This document shows positions 14,682 through 22,259 of a stretch of 43,450 nucleotides of DNA, one piece after another. This DNA comes from Verrucomicrobiales bacterium (GTDB lineage Bacteria > Verrucomicrobiota > Verrucomicrobiia > Verrucomicrobiales > DEV007). The stretch is from positions 1-43,450 of the forward strand of contig JAKISY010000029.1 of assembly GCA_021648365.1 (NCBI GenBank), written 5' to 3'. The notes under the pieces were generated by a model. It saw only the letters and a program-made list of their open reading frames with translations, did no database searches and was not told where the DNA came from. Position numbers and translations under genes: made by a program. Numbering within the stretch: the stretch's first letter is position 1; every line of letters begins with the position of its first letter.

Positions 14682-16268
14682 ATGGACATACTAACCTTAA
14701 GCACCATTCTCACAGTCGGCAGCATTCTGTTTGCCTTTGCCCTTATTTACGCACTCATAAAGCGTTACAAAAAATGCCCTCCTGACCGCATTCTAGTTGT
14801 CTATGGAAGAACCAACGGCAAAGGTCGAAGTTCCAAATGCTGCCATGGTGGCGGCGCCTTCGTATTACCCGTCATCCAGTCATTCGAATTCCTCGACCTG
14901 ACACCAATCCCCATCGATATCCGTCTAGAAGGCGCTCTTTCGCAGCAAAATATTCGCGTCAATACGCCATCTACCTTCACCGTCGGTATCTCCACCGAAC
15001 CTGGAGTGATGGAAAATGCCGCCGAGCGATTACTCGGACTCGATCTCGGACGAGTACAGGAACTGGCGAAGGATATCATCTTCGGACAGATGCGTGTGGT
15101 CATCGCAACCATGTCCATCGAACAAATCAACTCCGACCGTGACAAACTGATTGAAAATATTTTTAACGGAGTTGAAGTCGAACTCAAAAAAGTCGGTCTT
15201 CGTCTGATCAACGTCAACATTCAGGACATCACTGACGAATCTGGCTACATCGACGCTCTTGGTAAAGAAGCTGCCGCTCACGCCATCAACGAAGCCAAAA
15301 TCAAAGTAGCTGAAAAAATGCGTGACGGTGAAATTGGTAAAGCTCACGCCGAACGTGCTCAACGTGTGGAAGTGTCGGCAGCTCACGCTACCGCAGTCGA
15401 AGGGGAAAACACTGCGGCAGTGACGGTTGCCCAGTCAAACGCCAGTCGTCGTGAAGCCGAGGCTGAATCCGAACGTAAAGGTCAAGCCGCCGAGTTGGTC
15501 AAACAAGCCGATGCCCGCCGTGAAGCTTATGCTGCTGAGGAACTCGCCGAAACGGAACGTGCCAACCGCGAAAAAGCTACTCAGTATGCTAATATCGTCG
15601 TGCCTGCTGAAGTCGAAAAACAAAAAATTGAAACTCTCGCCGAAGCTGAGGCCGAACGTGTGCGCCGCACCCGCCGAGGTGAAGCTGATGGTATCCGCTT
15701 AGTCAAACAAGCTGAGGCCGATGGCGTCAAAGCCAACTTGGTCGCCAAAGCCGAAGCGATGAAAGTGGAAGCGGAAGGTATCCAAGCTCAACTCGACGCT
15801 AAAGCGGAGGGTATCAAGAACCTCTACAGTGCTGCTGGCAACGATCCAGACTTCGCCAGCTTGATGATGATCATGGAGCAATTGCCAGCGCTAGTAGCCG
15901 AGCAGGTCAAAGCTATTTCCAATCTCAAGATCGACAAGATCACCGTGTGGGACAGTGGCAATGGCGGCAAAGACGGAAAAGGTGGCAATGCCACCTCCGA
16001 CTTCATCTCCAATATGGTCAAATCGCTACCACCCCTGCATGAGCTAACCGAAAACGTAGGCGTCAAGCTGCCTGAGTATCTCGGCTCTTTGGAGAAAACT
16101 ACCAAAATGGCAAAACAAGCTAAAGCATCTAAACCAAACGAAGCCGCTTCAGGCCAAGCACCCAAACCCTCTCAACGTGCGGCAAAAGCCAAAAAGAGAG
16201 AAAAGGTTATTCGCCTAGAAAACGGCAAAGTATCCCAGACGCCACCTGATCTGCCACCAACAGCGTAG
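14682..16268 (+). CDS. Flotillin-family SPFH/band 7 protein
   Basis: 528 residues. An N-terminal membrane segment (ILTVGSILFAFALIYALIKR) precedes the SPFH domain (GGGAFVLPVIQSFEFLDLTP ... VNTPSTFTVGISTEPGVMEN). A long Ala/Glu/Lys/Arg coiled coil (about 205-390) has repeated EAE(A)ER and KAEA blocks typical of flotillins. The C-terminal region (LMMIMEQLPALVAEQVKAIS, KIDKITVWDSGNGG) is also characteristic. The tail is Lys/Ala/Pro-rich. It oligomerises at the inner face of the membrane to form scaffolding microdomains together with the NfeD partner. A rho-independent terminator lies 31 bases after the stop. Confidence 0.92.
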   Translation: MDILTLSTILTVGSILFAFALIYALIKRYKKCPPDRILVVYGRTNGKGRSSKCCHGGGAFVLPVIQSFEFLDLTPIPIDIRLEGALSQQNIRVNTPSTFTVGISTEPGVMENAAERLLGLDLGRVQELAKDIIFGQMRVVIATMSIEQINSDRDKLIENIFNGVEVELKKVGLRLINVNIQDITDESGYIDALGKEAAAHAINEAKIKVAEKMRDGEIGKAHAERAQRVEVSAAHATAVEGENTAAVTVAQSNASRREAEAESERKGQAAELVKQADARREAYAAEELAETERANREKATQYANIVVPAEVEKQKIETLAEAEAERVRRTRRGEADGIRLVKQAEADGVKANLVAKAEAMKVEAEGIQAQLDAKAEGIKNLYSAAGNDPDFASLMMIMEQLPALVAEQVKAISNLKIDKITVWDSGNGGKDGKGGNATSDFISNMVKSLPPLHELTENVGVKLPEYLGSLEKTTKMAKQAKASKPNEAASGQAPKPSQRAAKAKKREKVIRLENGKVSQTPPDLPPTA

Positions 16269-16299
16269 GCAGGCGAGAGCTGAAGACGACGCACTTCTC

Positions 16300-16339
16300 A
16301 AAGCGGCTCTGGTCTCACATCGACTAGGGCCGCTTTTTT
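16300..16339 (+). terminator. Rho-independent terminator after flotillin
   Basis: AAAGCGGC (16300-16307) pairs with GCCGCTTT (16329-16336), and the T-run continues to 16339; the loop is 21 nt. Confidence 0.75.
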
Positions 16340-16360
16340 GTGCCTCCCTCAAAGCCCCCC

Positions 16361-16377
16361 ACGCAATACCATTGCAT
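16361..16377. repeat. Mini-hairpin ACGCAAT-ACC-ATTGCAT
   Basis: One mismatch; followed by TCCACTTC. Confidence 0.6.
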
Positions 16378-16396
16378 TCCACTTCCCCCTCTTCAT

Positions 16397-16493
16397 CGTG
16401 GCATGGATTGCTCGGCGCGCCATAGCTTTACGCGAAGGCGGGGCAATCCGTGTTCTCTCCCCAAGCCACGCAATACCATTGCATCTCACATCC
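16397..16493 (+). repeat. 97-bp composite repeat, copy 1 (partner 17093-17189)
   Basis: CGTGGCATGGATTG, the 33-bp insert CTCGGCGCGCCATAGCTTTA + CGCGAAGGCGGGG, CAATCCGTGTTCTCTCCCCA, then an ACGCAAT-ACC-ATTGCAT hairpin (16468-16484). It is almost identical to 17093-17189. Confidence 0.8.
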
Positions 16494-16538
16494 TCCCATC
16501 ACGCCGCTCCAATTCTGAAATAAGAGCCTATCCGATTT

Positions 16539-16610
16539 TCAATAAATTTTGTCGGTCGCATCAATCCCAGGGATATTCTCAAAGTGTTTGTCATGCGTTA
16601 AAATGAAGCG
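16539..16610 (-). pseudogene. VapC-type PIN toxin, only the C-terminal ~23 codons left
   Basis: In a frame different from the antitoxin's, overlapping its last codons, the minus strand reads RFILTHDKHFENIPGIDATD then KIY and stop (16539-16541). This is the standard end of VapC PIN-domain ribonucleases, carrying the late THDxxF motif with the last conserved Asp. The first ~100 residues, with the other catalytic acidic residues, are gone. The antitoxin's 3' end runs straight into this tail, so a single deletion removed the vapB end and most of vapC. Confidence 0.7.
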
Positions 16611-16822
16611 TATTTCTCTCTTACGGGCGCAGAGGCTGGGTCAAACATCGATTTCAACTCTGTTTCAGAGGCGCCCAAGCCTTCACGCAATACCTCCACC
16701 AAGCGGGCTTTTCTCTCAATCTCTTTCAAAGCCTTCATGATTGCCTCAGTTTTCGTAGTGGAACCCGTTATTTTTACGACATTTTCCAAAACCTCTGCAT
16801 CTAGATTCACCGTAAGCTTCAT
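16598..16822 (-). CDS. VapB-type antitoxin, toxin partner deleted
   Basis: 74 residues. MKLTVNLDAEVLENVVKITG, then STTKTEAIMKALKEIERKAR is the ribbon-helix-helix DNA-binding domain of VapB antitoxins of the DUF2191 type. Its natural C-terminus appears replaced: after LKSMFDPASAPVREK the frame ends YASF where it meets the remaining tail of vapC in a different frame. The DNA-binding half is intact, so it may still act as a repressor. Direct repeats that could be its operator lie upstream (16863-16900). In an intact module it would wrap around the VapC ribonuclease and neutralise it; no intact toxin remains here. Confidence 0.75.
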   Translation of the reverse strand: MKLTVNLDAEVLENVVKITGSTTKTEAIMKALKEIERKARLVEVLREGLGASETELKSMFDPASAPVREKYASF

Positions 16823-16862
16823 GCCTCACTTTCTCACACCCTCCCATTATTACAACCATTTC

Positions 16863-16900
16863 TGTATCGAACATGCATAAGATATGTATCAAACAAGCAT
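16863..16900. promoter_or_regulatory. Direct repeats upstream of vapB, possible autoregulatory operator
   Basis: TGTATCGAACATGCAT (16863-16878) and TGTATCAAACAAGCAT (16885-16900) match at 14 of 16 positions with a 22-base period, about two helical turns. They sit 40-78 bases upstream of the antitoxin ATG, where ribbon-helix-helix antitoxins usually bind. Confidence 0.5.
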
Positions 16901-16974
16901 CAAGGGCATGCTCCTATTTTTCTCCAACTGTCTTCGCTTCAACTGTGTATTCACCCACTCTCACCCAAAGATCC

Positions 16975-16991
16975 ACGCAATACCATTACGT
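16975..16991. repeat. Mini-hairpin ACGCAAT-ACC-ATTACGT
   Basis: One mismatch; followed by CCCACATCC. Confidence 0.65.
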
Positions 16992-17092
16992 CCCACATCC
17001 CCTGTCTTCCCTCCGCGTCTCTGCGTGAGATTCTCTTCTCTTCAAAAATCACCAATCATCAATCGACACTAGCCAATCAATCCCTTCTCGCC

Positions 17093-17189
17093 CGTGGCAT
17101 GGATTGCTCGGCGCGCCATAGCTTTACGCGAAGGCGGGGCAATCCGTGTTCTCTCCCCAAGACACGCAATACCATTGCGTCCCACATCC
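17093..17189 (+). repeat. 97-bp composite repeat, copy 2 (partner 16397-16493)
   Basis: Same order of modules as copy 1. Its embedded hairpin, ACGCAAT-ACC-ATTGCGT (17164-17180), is perfect, whereas copy 1 has one mismatch. Confidence 0.8.
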
Positions 17190-17267
17190 CATCCCCTCTT
17201 CCCTCTCCCCCGTGGCATGGATTAATTCGCCTTCGCTTCACTACAGCTGTGTATCTGCCAACACCCC

Positions 17268-17978
17268 TCACGCGATATTATTATACACCGCCTGCACATC
17301 CTCATCCTCCTCCAGCTTGTCGATCAAGTTCTCGATCTCAACTAACTGCTCTTCGCTGAACTCAACAGGTGCGTTAGGTATGCGCTGCAAACTCGCTTTC
17401 TTGATCGTCACCCCCAGCTTCTGCGCCGCTTCACTGAGACTACCGAACGATTTGTAATCTCCATAAGCCATCGCCATGTCATCGATCACTTCAAATTCCT
17501 CCAGCCCAGCATCGATCAGCTCCAACTCGACCTCTTCAAAATCAACGCCCTCAGTTTTCTCCATTTCAATCACCGCCTTGCGTGAAAACAGAAAATCAAA
17601 AGCTCCGTTGTTCACCACCTCCCCACCGTTTTTGTTAAAGTAGGTCTTCACGTTGGCTACCGAACGATTAGTATTGTCCGTAGCACACTCGATGAATAAC
17701 AACACCCCGTGCGGCCCTTTACCCTCGTAGTTCACTTCGAGAATATCCTTGGTATCCTTACCGCTCGCCCGCTTAATCGCCGCATCGATATTATCCTTGG
17801 GCATGTTCTGACCACGCGCATTCAGAATCGCCGCGCGCAACTTGGAGTTACTCTCCGGGTCGGAACCACCCTCCTTAGCCGCCATAGTGATCACCTTACC
17901 CAGCTTGGGAAATACCCGCGACATGGTGCCCCAACGTTTCTCCTTCGATTTACGACGATATTCAAATGCTCTGCCCAT
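17268..17978 (-). CDS. yebC: YebC/PmpR (TACO1) family protein
   Basis: 236 residues, full length. MGRAFEYRRKSKEKRWGTMS and FPKLGKVITMAAKEGGSDPE match the N-terminal domain. NMPKDNIDAAIKRASGKDTK and YEGKGPHGVLLFIECATDN match the conserved central region. The C-terminal EEDEDVQAVYNNIA is diagnostic. It belongs to the subgroup that begins MGRAFE rather than MAGHSKWANI. Family members have been described as transcription regulators and, for some, as factors relieving ribosome stalling at proline stretches; which applies here cannot be told. It is a single gene divergent from cysH. Confidence 0.93.
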   Translation of the reverse strand: MGRAFEYRRKSKEKRWGTMSRVFPKLGKVITMAAKEGGSDPESNSKLRAAILNARGQNMPKDNIDAAIKRASGKDTKDILEVNYEGKGPHGVLLFIECATDNTNRSVANVKTYFNKNGGEVVNNGAFDFLFSRKAVIEMEKTEGVDFEEVELELIDAGLEEFEVIDDMAMAYGDYKSFGSLSEAAQKLGVTIKKASLQRIPNAPVEFSEEQLVEIENLIDKLEEDEDVQAVYNNIA

Positions 17979-18134
17979 GATCTGTAATAATTAAAATCTT
18001 TGCTCCCCACCAAGTCCGTAAGCGACCATGACAAAGGATCACTCTGACCATAAGCCCGATTTTGACAATGCTCAAAAAAACACTTGATTTAGCTAATAAC
18101 CCGAATACCCTATATGGAATTAGGTGTTTACCCA

Positions 18135-18926
18135 ATGAGTTCACAAACAACAGTTAAAATACAAGAAGGTGCAGTTTTGCCAAGTAAAGCGGCGCCAGAG
18201 TTGTCTTCGGATCGCCCCTTCCCAGAGCTCGACCTCGAGCATCTCAATACCGAACTCTCACAAAAAACAGCGCAACAACGTATCGAATGGGCAAGCCAAC
18301 TCTACCCCACACGCATCGCACTATCCTCCAGTTTCGGCGCCCAGGCTGCGGTCTCACTGCACCTCGCCACCAGTGTGCAGCCCGATATCCCCGTCATCTT
18401 GGTAGATACCGGCTACCTTTTTCCAGAAACCTACAACTTCATCGATCAGTTGACAGAAAAGCTATCACTGAACTTAAAAGTCTTTAGCCACACCGAACTC
18501 AGCCCCGCCTGGCAAGAAGCACGCTACGGCAAATTGTGGGATCACGGTGTCAAAGGCATAGAGCAGTATAATCAGATGAACAAAGTCGAACCGATGCAAC
18601 GCGCCTTCGACGATCTCGGAGCCGACGTCTGGCTCGCAGGACTACGACGCAGCCAAAGTGAGTCGCGCCAGAACCTACCTACGATCACCATCAGTAGAGG
18701 AAGGCTCAAGATCCATCCGATCATCGATTGGACCGATCGCGATATTTACGATTACCTCAAAAAACACGACCTGCCCTATCACCCCCTTTGGCACGAAGGT
18801 TACGTCTCACTCGGCGATTGGCACACCTCGCGTAAGCTTACGGACGGCATGAGCGCAGAAGAAACTCGTTTTTTTGGACTCAAACGCGAGTGCGGTCTGC
18901 ACGAAGATAGCGAGTACGTTATCTAA
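18135..18926 (+). CDS. cysH: Phosphoadenylyl-sulfate (PAPS) reductase
   Basis: 263 residues from the ATG at 18135; an in-frame ATG at 18114 would add MELGVYP. It reduces activated sulfate to sulfite in the cytoplasm. The PP-loop region IALSSSFGAQAAVSLHL, DTGYLFPETYNFID, GLRRSQSESRQNLPTI and the C-terminal catalytic-cysteine motif ECGLHE are present. The paired CC...CxxC cysteines of iron-sulfur APS reductases are absent, so it should be the thioredoxin-dependent PAPS type. That agrees with the cysC kinase next door and with trxA just beyond cysN. It leads the cys cluster. A TTGACA at 18062-18067 may be part of its promoter, but no good -10 follows. Confidence 0.92.
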   Translation: MSSQTTVKIQEGAVLPSKAAPELSSDRPFPELDLEHLNTELSQKTAQQRIEWASQLYPTRIALSSSFGAQAAVSLHLATSVQPDIPVILVDTGYLFPETYNFIDQLTEKLSLNLKVFSHTELSPAWQEARYGKLWDHGVKGIEQYNQMNKVEPMQRAFDDLGADVWLAGLRRSQSESRQNLPTITISRGRLKIHPIIDWTDRDIYDYLKKHDLPYHPLWHEGYVSLGDWHTSRKLTDGMSAEETRFFGLKRECGLHEDSEYVI

Positions 18927-18965
18927 AATACTTGCTCACGCAGATAAAAGACTCTAATTCACCAC

Positions 18966-19586
18966 ATGTCATCTCAGAACACAGCTCCAGAAAACATCCA
19001 TCCGGAATTCCACCGTATGCTGGATCGGCGCGCCAAAGAAGAGCTACTGCAGCAGAAAGGCCGCGTGATCTGGCTCTATGGATTGAGCGGTTCTGGTAAA
19101 AGCACCCTCGCCAATCAGCTCGAACGCCGACTTCACGAGCAAGGCCGTCTAGTCAAACTGCTCGATGGTGACAACGTGCGCTCGGGGCTCAACAACAACC
19201 TCGGTTTCTCCGATGAAGACCGCCTAGAAAACATCCGCCGCGTAGCCGAAGTCGCGAAGCTTTTCTCCACCAACGGCACCATCACTCTCGCTTCTTTCAT
19301 CACTCCAAAAAAGGAACTGCGCCAACTCGCTCGCGACATCATCGGTGAGCAAGATTTCAACGAGATTTATGTGAAGTGCTCTTTCGAAACTTGCGCCCAA
19401 CGCGACGTCAAAGGGCTCTATGCCAAAGCCAAAGCTGGTGACCTCAAACAATTCACCGGCAAAGACTCCAGCTTTGAAGAACCTGCTACTGGGCAAGCTG
19501 ACTTGGTCATCGATACCGGTGCAGAAAGCGAATCACAGTCTTTAGAAAAGCTTTATCAATTTGTCAGTACACAAATCGCTGAGTAA
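18966..19586 (+). CDS. cysC: Adenylyl-sulfate (APS) kinase
   Basis: 206 residues. It phosphorylates APS to PAPS using ATP, supplying the substrate of CysH. The Walker A motif is GLSGSGKST (residues 39-47). LLDGDNVRSGLNNNLGFSDE, then DRLENIRRVAEVAKLF and ASFITPKKELR are the APS-binding signature; YVKCSFETCAQRDVKGLYAKA follows. It is a free-standing kinase, not fused to CysN as in some bacteria. It lies 39 bases after cysH, probably in the same transcript. Confidence 0.95.
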   Translation: MSSQNTAPENIHPEFHRMLDRRAKEELLQQKGRVIWLYGLSGSGKSTLANQLERRLHEQGRLVKLLDGDNVRSGLNNNLGFSDEDRLENIRRVAEVAKLFSTNGTITLASFITPKKELRQLARDIIGEQDFNEIYVKCSFETCAQRDVKGLYAKAKAGDLKQFTGKDSSFEEPATGQADLVIDTGAESESQSLEKLYQFVSTQIAE

Positions 19587-19859
19587 CTCACACCACACGA
19601 CAAAAAAACTTTAACCCGCAACCGTAACGAAGTAAAGATAGGCGGGGTCAAATAACACCAATTTACGCAGTTGCTCCTGTGTCTTTCAGATCAAATTTTC
19701 ACTCAATTTCAAACAAACATTTCCCCCTTTATTTTCATCCCCTCTTTTAATCTGCGTCCATCTGCGAAATCTGCGGTTCCATTCTTTGTTCCGATAAATA
19801 TGTGTGTCGCATGTGGATAATCACCCAACTTTCAAATACTAACCATCAACTAAAGCAAG
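19587..19859. other. Intergenic gap inside the cys cluster
   Basis: 273 bases without a gene. It contains a 'tctgcgtccatctgcgaaatctgcggttcc' phrase (about 19752-19781), one of the dispersed intergenic word repeats. The gap suggests that cysDN may have its own promoter. Confidence 0.4.
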
Positions 19860-20765
19860 ATGAATTCCTATCGAGTCACCCATCTAAAACAACTGGAATC
19901 CGAAGCGATTTACATCCTTCGCGAAACCGCCGCCCAATTCGAAAAACCTGGCCTGCTGTTTTCCGGCGGTAAAGATTCCATCGTCATGGCGCACCTAGCC
20001 CGCAAAGCTTTTTGGCCTGCGCGCCTGCCCTTCCCACTCTTGCATGTGGACACCGGTCACAACTTTCCCGAAACGATAGAGTTCCGCGACCGTTATGTGA
20101 AAGAAATCAATGCCGACCTCACGGTCGCCTTGGTACAAGACTCGATCGATCAGGGCAAAGCGATTGAAGAAAAAGGCATCCACGCCAGCCGCAACAAATT
20201 GCAGACCGTCACCCTGCTCGACGCTATCGAAGACTGTGGTTTTGACGCCTGCCTCGGCGGCGGTCGTAGGGACGAAGAAAAAGCGCGCGCCAAAGAACGC
20301 TTCTTTTCTCACCGTGACGACTTCGGACAATGGGATCCCAAAAATCAACGCCCCGAATTGTGGAATATTTTTAATGGACGCAAACACCACGGCGAACACT
20401 TCCGGATCTTCCCACTCAGCAATTGGACCGAGATGGATGTCTGGCAATACCTTAAGCTAGAGGACATCGAACTGCCTAACCTCTATTTTGCCCATGACCG
20501 CGAAGTGGTCAGACGCAGCGGCACTCTGCTCGCCGTATCCGATGTGGTACAGCCACAAGCTGATGAAACCACCGAGACCCTGCAAGTGCGCTTCCGCACC
20601 ATCGGCGACATGACCTGCACCGGCGCAGTCGAGTCCGATGCCGACACCATCGACAAAGTGATCCAAGAAGTCGCCACCGCCCGCCAAACCGAACGCGGTA
20701 CCCGCAGCGACGACAAACGATCAGAAACCGCCATGGAAGACCGCAAACGCGAAGGCTACTTTTAG
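19860..20765 (+). CDS. cysD: Sulfate adenylyltransferase small subunit
   Basis: 301 residues. With CysN it makes APS from ATP and sulfate. The PP-loop is LLFSGGKDSIVMAHLA. The signatures DTGHNFPETIEFRDRY, GGGRRDEEKARAKERFFSHR and WDPKNQRPELWNIFNGR are all present, as is the C-terminal MEDRKREGYF. Length is standard. It lies 54 bases upstream of cysN. Confidence 0.95.
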   Translation: MNSYRVTHLKQLESEAIYILRETAAQFEKPGLLFSGGKDSIVMAHLARKAFWPARLPFPLLHVDTGHNFPETIEFRDRYVKEINADLTVALVQDSIDQGKAIEEKGIHASRNKLQTVTLLDAIEDCGFDACLGGGRRDEEKARAKERFFSHRDDFGQWDPKNQRPELWNIFNGRKHHGEHFRIFPLSNWTEMDVWQYLKLEDIELPNLYFAHDREVVRRSGTLLAVSDVVQPQADETTETLQVRFRTIGDMTCTGAVESDADTIDKVIQEVATARQTERGTRSDDKRSETAMEDRKREGYF

Positions 20766-20819
20766 TCTCACGCCGACAAAACCTGATTAACCTTTTTACT
20801 ATTCATACCTTTTTTTACA

Positions 20820-22103
20820 ATGACCGAAGAAACTGATACCCAAGGCTATCTCGACATGGATCTGCTCCGCTTCACCACCGCAGGCAGCGTGGACGACGGC
20901 AAAAGCACCCTGATCGGCAGACTACTCTACGACAGCAAAAATCTATTCGAAGACCAACTCGAAGCCGTCGAAGAATCCAGCCGCCAACGCGGCGACGAAA
21001 ACGTCAACCTCGCTCTACTCACCGACGGGCTCAAAGCCGAACGTGAACAAGGCATCACCATCGATGTCGCCTACCGTTATTTTGCCACTCCTAAGCGCAA
21101 ATTCATCATCGCCGATACTCCAGGGCACATCCAGTACACCCGCAACATGGTAACCGGCGCTTCGACCGCCAACCTAGCCATCATCCTCGTCGATGCACGC
21201 CACGGAGTGATCGAACAAACTTGTCGCCACGCCTTCATCGCCGACCTGCTGCGCATCCGCCACGTGGTGGTCGCCGTCAACAAAATGGATCTAGTGGATC
21301 ACAGCGAAGAGGCTTTCGACAAAATCGTGAGCCAGTTCAAAGAATTTGCTTCGCGCTTGGACAACATTGTCGACATGACCTTCATCCCCATCAGCGCGCT
21401 CAATGGCGACAATGTGGTGGACCCCTCAGAAAACATGCCTTGGTATGAAGGCACCACACTGCTTTATCACCTAGAAACCGTCTATATCGGCTCCGATCAA
21501 AACCACGTCGAAGCCCGTTTCCCCGTGCAATGGGTGATCCGACCTCACTCAGAAAAATACCACGACTTCCGTGGTTATGGCGGTCGTGTCGCTGGTGGCG
21601 TTTTCAAACCCGGCGATGCCATCACCGTGCAGCCCTCTGGTTTTACTTCCAAAATCAAGAGCATCGAGTCCATGGACGGACCACTCGAAGAAGCCTACGC
21701 CCCTCTTTCTACCACCATCACCCTAGAAGACGAAATCGACATCAGCCGTGGTGACATGATCGTCAAAGCCAACAACCCACCCCACAAAGGGCAAGAGATC
21801 GAAGCCATGATCTGCTGGTTTTCTGACTCCAAAAACTTAGTCGGACGTAGCAAGTTCATCCTACGCCACACCACCAAGGAGGTGAAAGCCGTAGTGCAGG
21901 AAGTGCGTTATAAAATCAACATCAACACCCTGCACAAAGTCGAAGACGACCTCGAGTTCAAACTCAACGATATCGGCCGCATCAAGCTACGCACCTCAGG
22001 TCCACTGTTCTACGACAGCTACAAAAAGAACCGCGTCACCGGCAGCTTCATCCTCATCGACGAGCAAAGCAATGAAACCGTCGCCGCAGGAATGATCTTG
22101 TGA
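20820..22103 (+). CDS. cysN: Sulfate adenylyltransferase large subunit (GTPase)
   Basis: 427 residues. GTP-binding motifs: G1 AGSVDDGKST (21-30), G3 DTPGH (99-103) and G4 NKMD (154-157). Domains 2 and 3 follow, as in EF-Tu-like proteins (VQWVIRPHSEKYHDFRGYGG, VKAVVQEVRYKININTLHKV). It couples GTP hydrolysis to APS formation with CysD. There is no C-terminal APS-kinase domain, consistent with the separate cysC. Two tandem hairpins downstream separate it from the convergent trxA. Confidence 0.95.
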   Translation: MTEETDTQGYLDMDLLRFTTAGSVDDGKSTLIGRLLYDSKNLFEDQLEAVEESSRQRGDENVNLALLTDGLKAEREQGITIDVAYRYFATPKRKFIIADTPGHIQYTRNMVTGASTANLAIILVDARHGVIEQTCRHAFIADLLRIRHVVVAVNKMDLVDHSEEAFDKIVSQFKEFASRLDNIVDMTFIPISALNGDNVVDPSENMPWYEGTTLLYHLETVYIGSDQNHVEARFPVQWVIRPHSEKYHDFRGYGGRVAGGVFKPGDAITVQPSGFTSKIKSIESMDGPLEEAYAPLSTTITLEDEIDISRGDMIVKANNPPHKGQEIEAMICWFSDSKNLVGRSKFILRHTTKEVKAVVQEVRYKININTLHKVEDDLEFKLNDIGRIKLRTSGPLFYDSYKKNRVTGSFILIDEQSNETVAAGMIL

Positions 22104-22146
22104 TCTGAGCCCACTCGCAGCCCAAAAATCAATGCTACTTTGGAGT

Positions 22147-22171
22147 GCTGCGGCTCGACGCAGCTTTTCTT
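22147..22171 (+). terminator. Hairpin/terminator after cysN
   Basis: GCTGCG-GCTCGA-CGCAGC (22147-22164) is followed by TTTTCTT on the plus strand. Confidence 0.6.
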
Positions 22172-22200
22172 GACGAGCTGAACGAAATGCAGTGCACACA

Positions 22201-22234
22201 AAAAAGCCACTCGCCGTAAAGCGAGTGGCTTTTT
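22201..22234. terminator. Bidirectional terminator between cysN and trxA
   Basis: AAAAAGCCACTCGC and GCGAGTGGCTTTTT are perfect 14-bp arms with the loop CGTAAA. Runs of A and T on either side make it work in both directions for the convergent genes. Confidence 0.88.
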
Positions 22235-22259
22235 GATATTCCGTAGCTTTGCTAGAAAT

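Larger units (their letters stand above)
16823..17267. repeat. Gene-free stretch: operator-like repeats and dispersed elements
   Basis: Includes the VapB upstream direct repeats, an ACGCAAT hairpin (16975-16991), 'cctccgcgtctctgcgtgag' (about 17011-17030), and the second 97-bp composite repeat. A partial GTGGCATGGATT flank is at 17212-17223. No gene visible. Confidence 0.6.
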
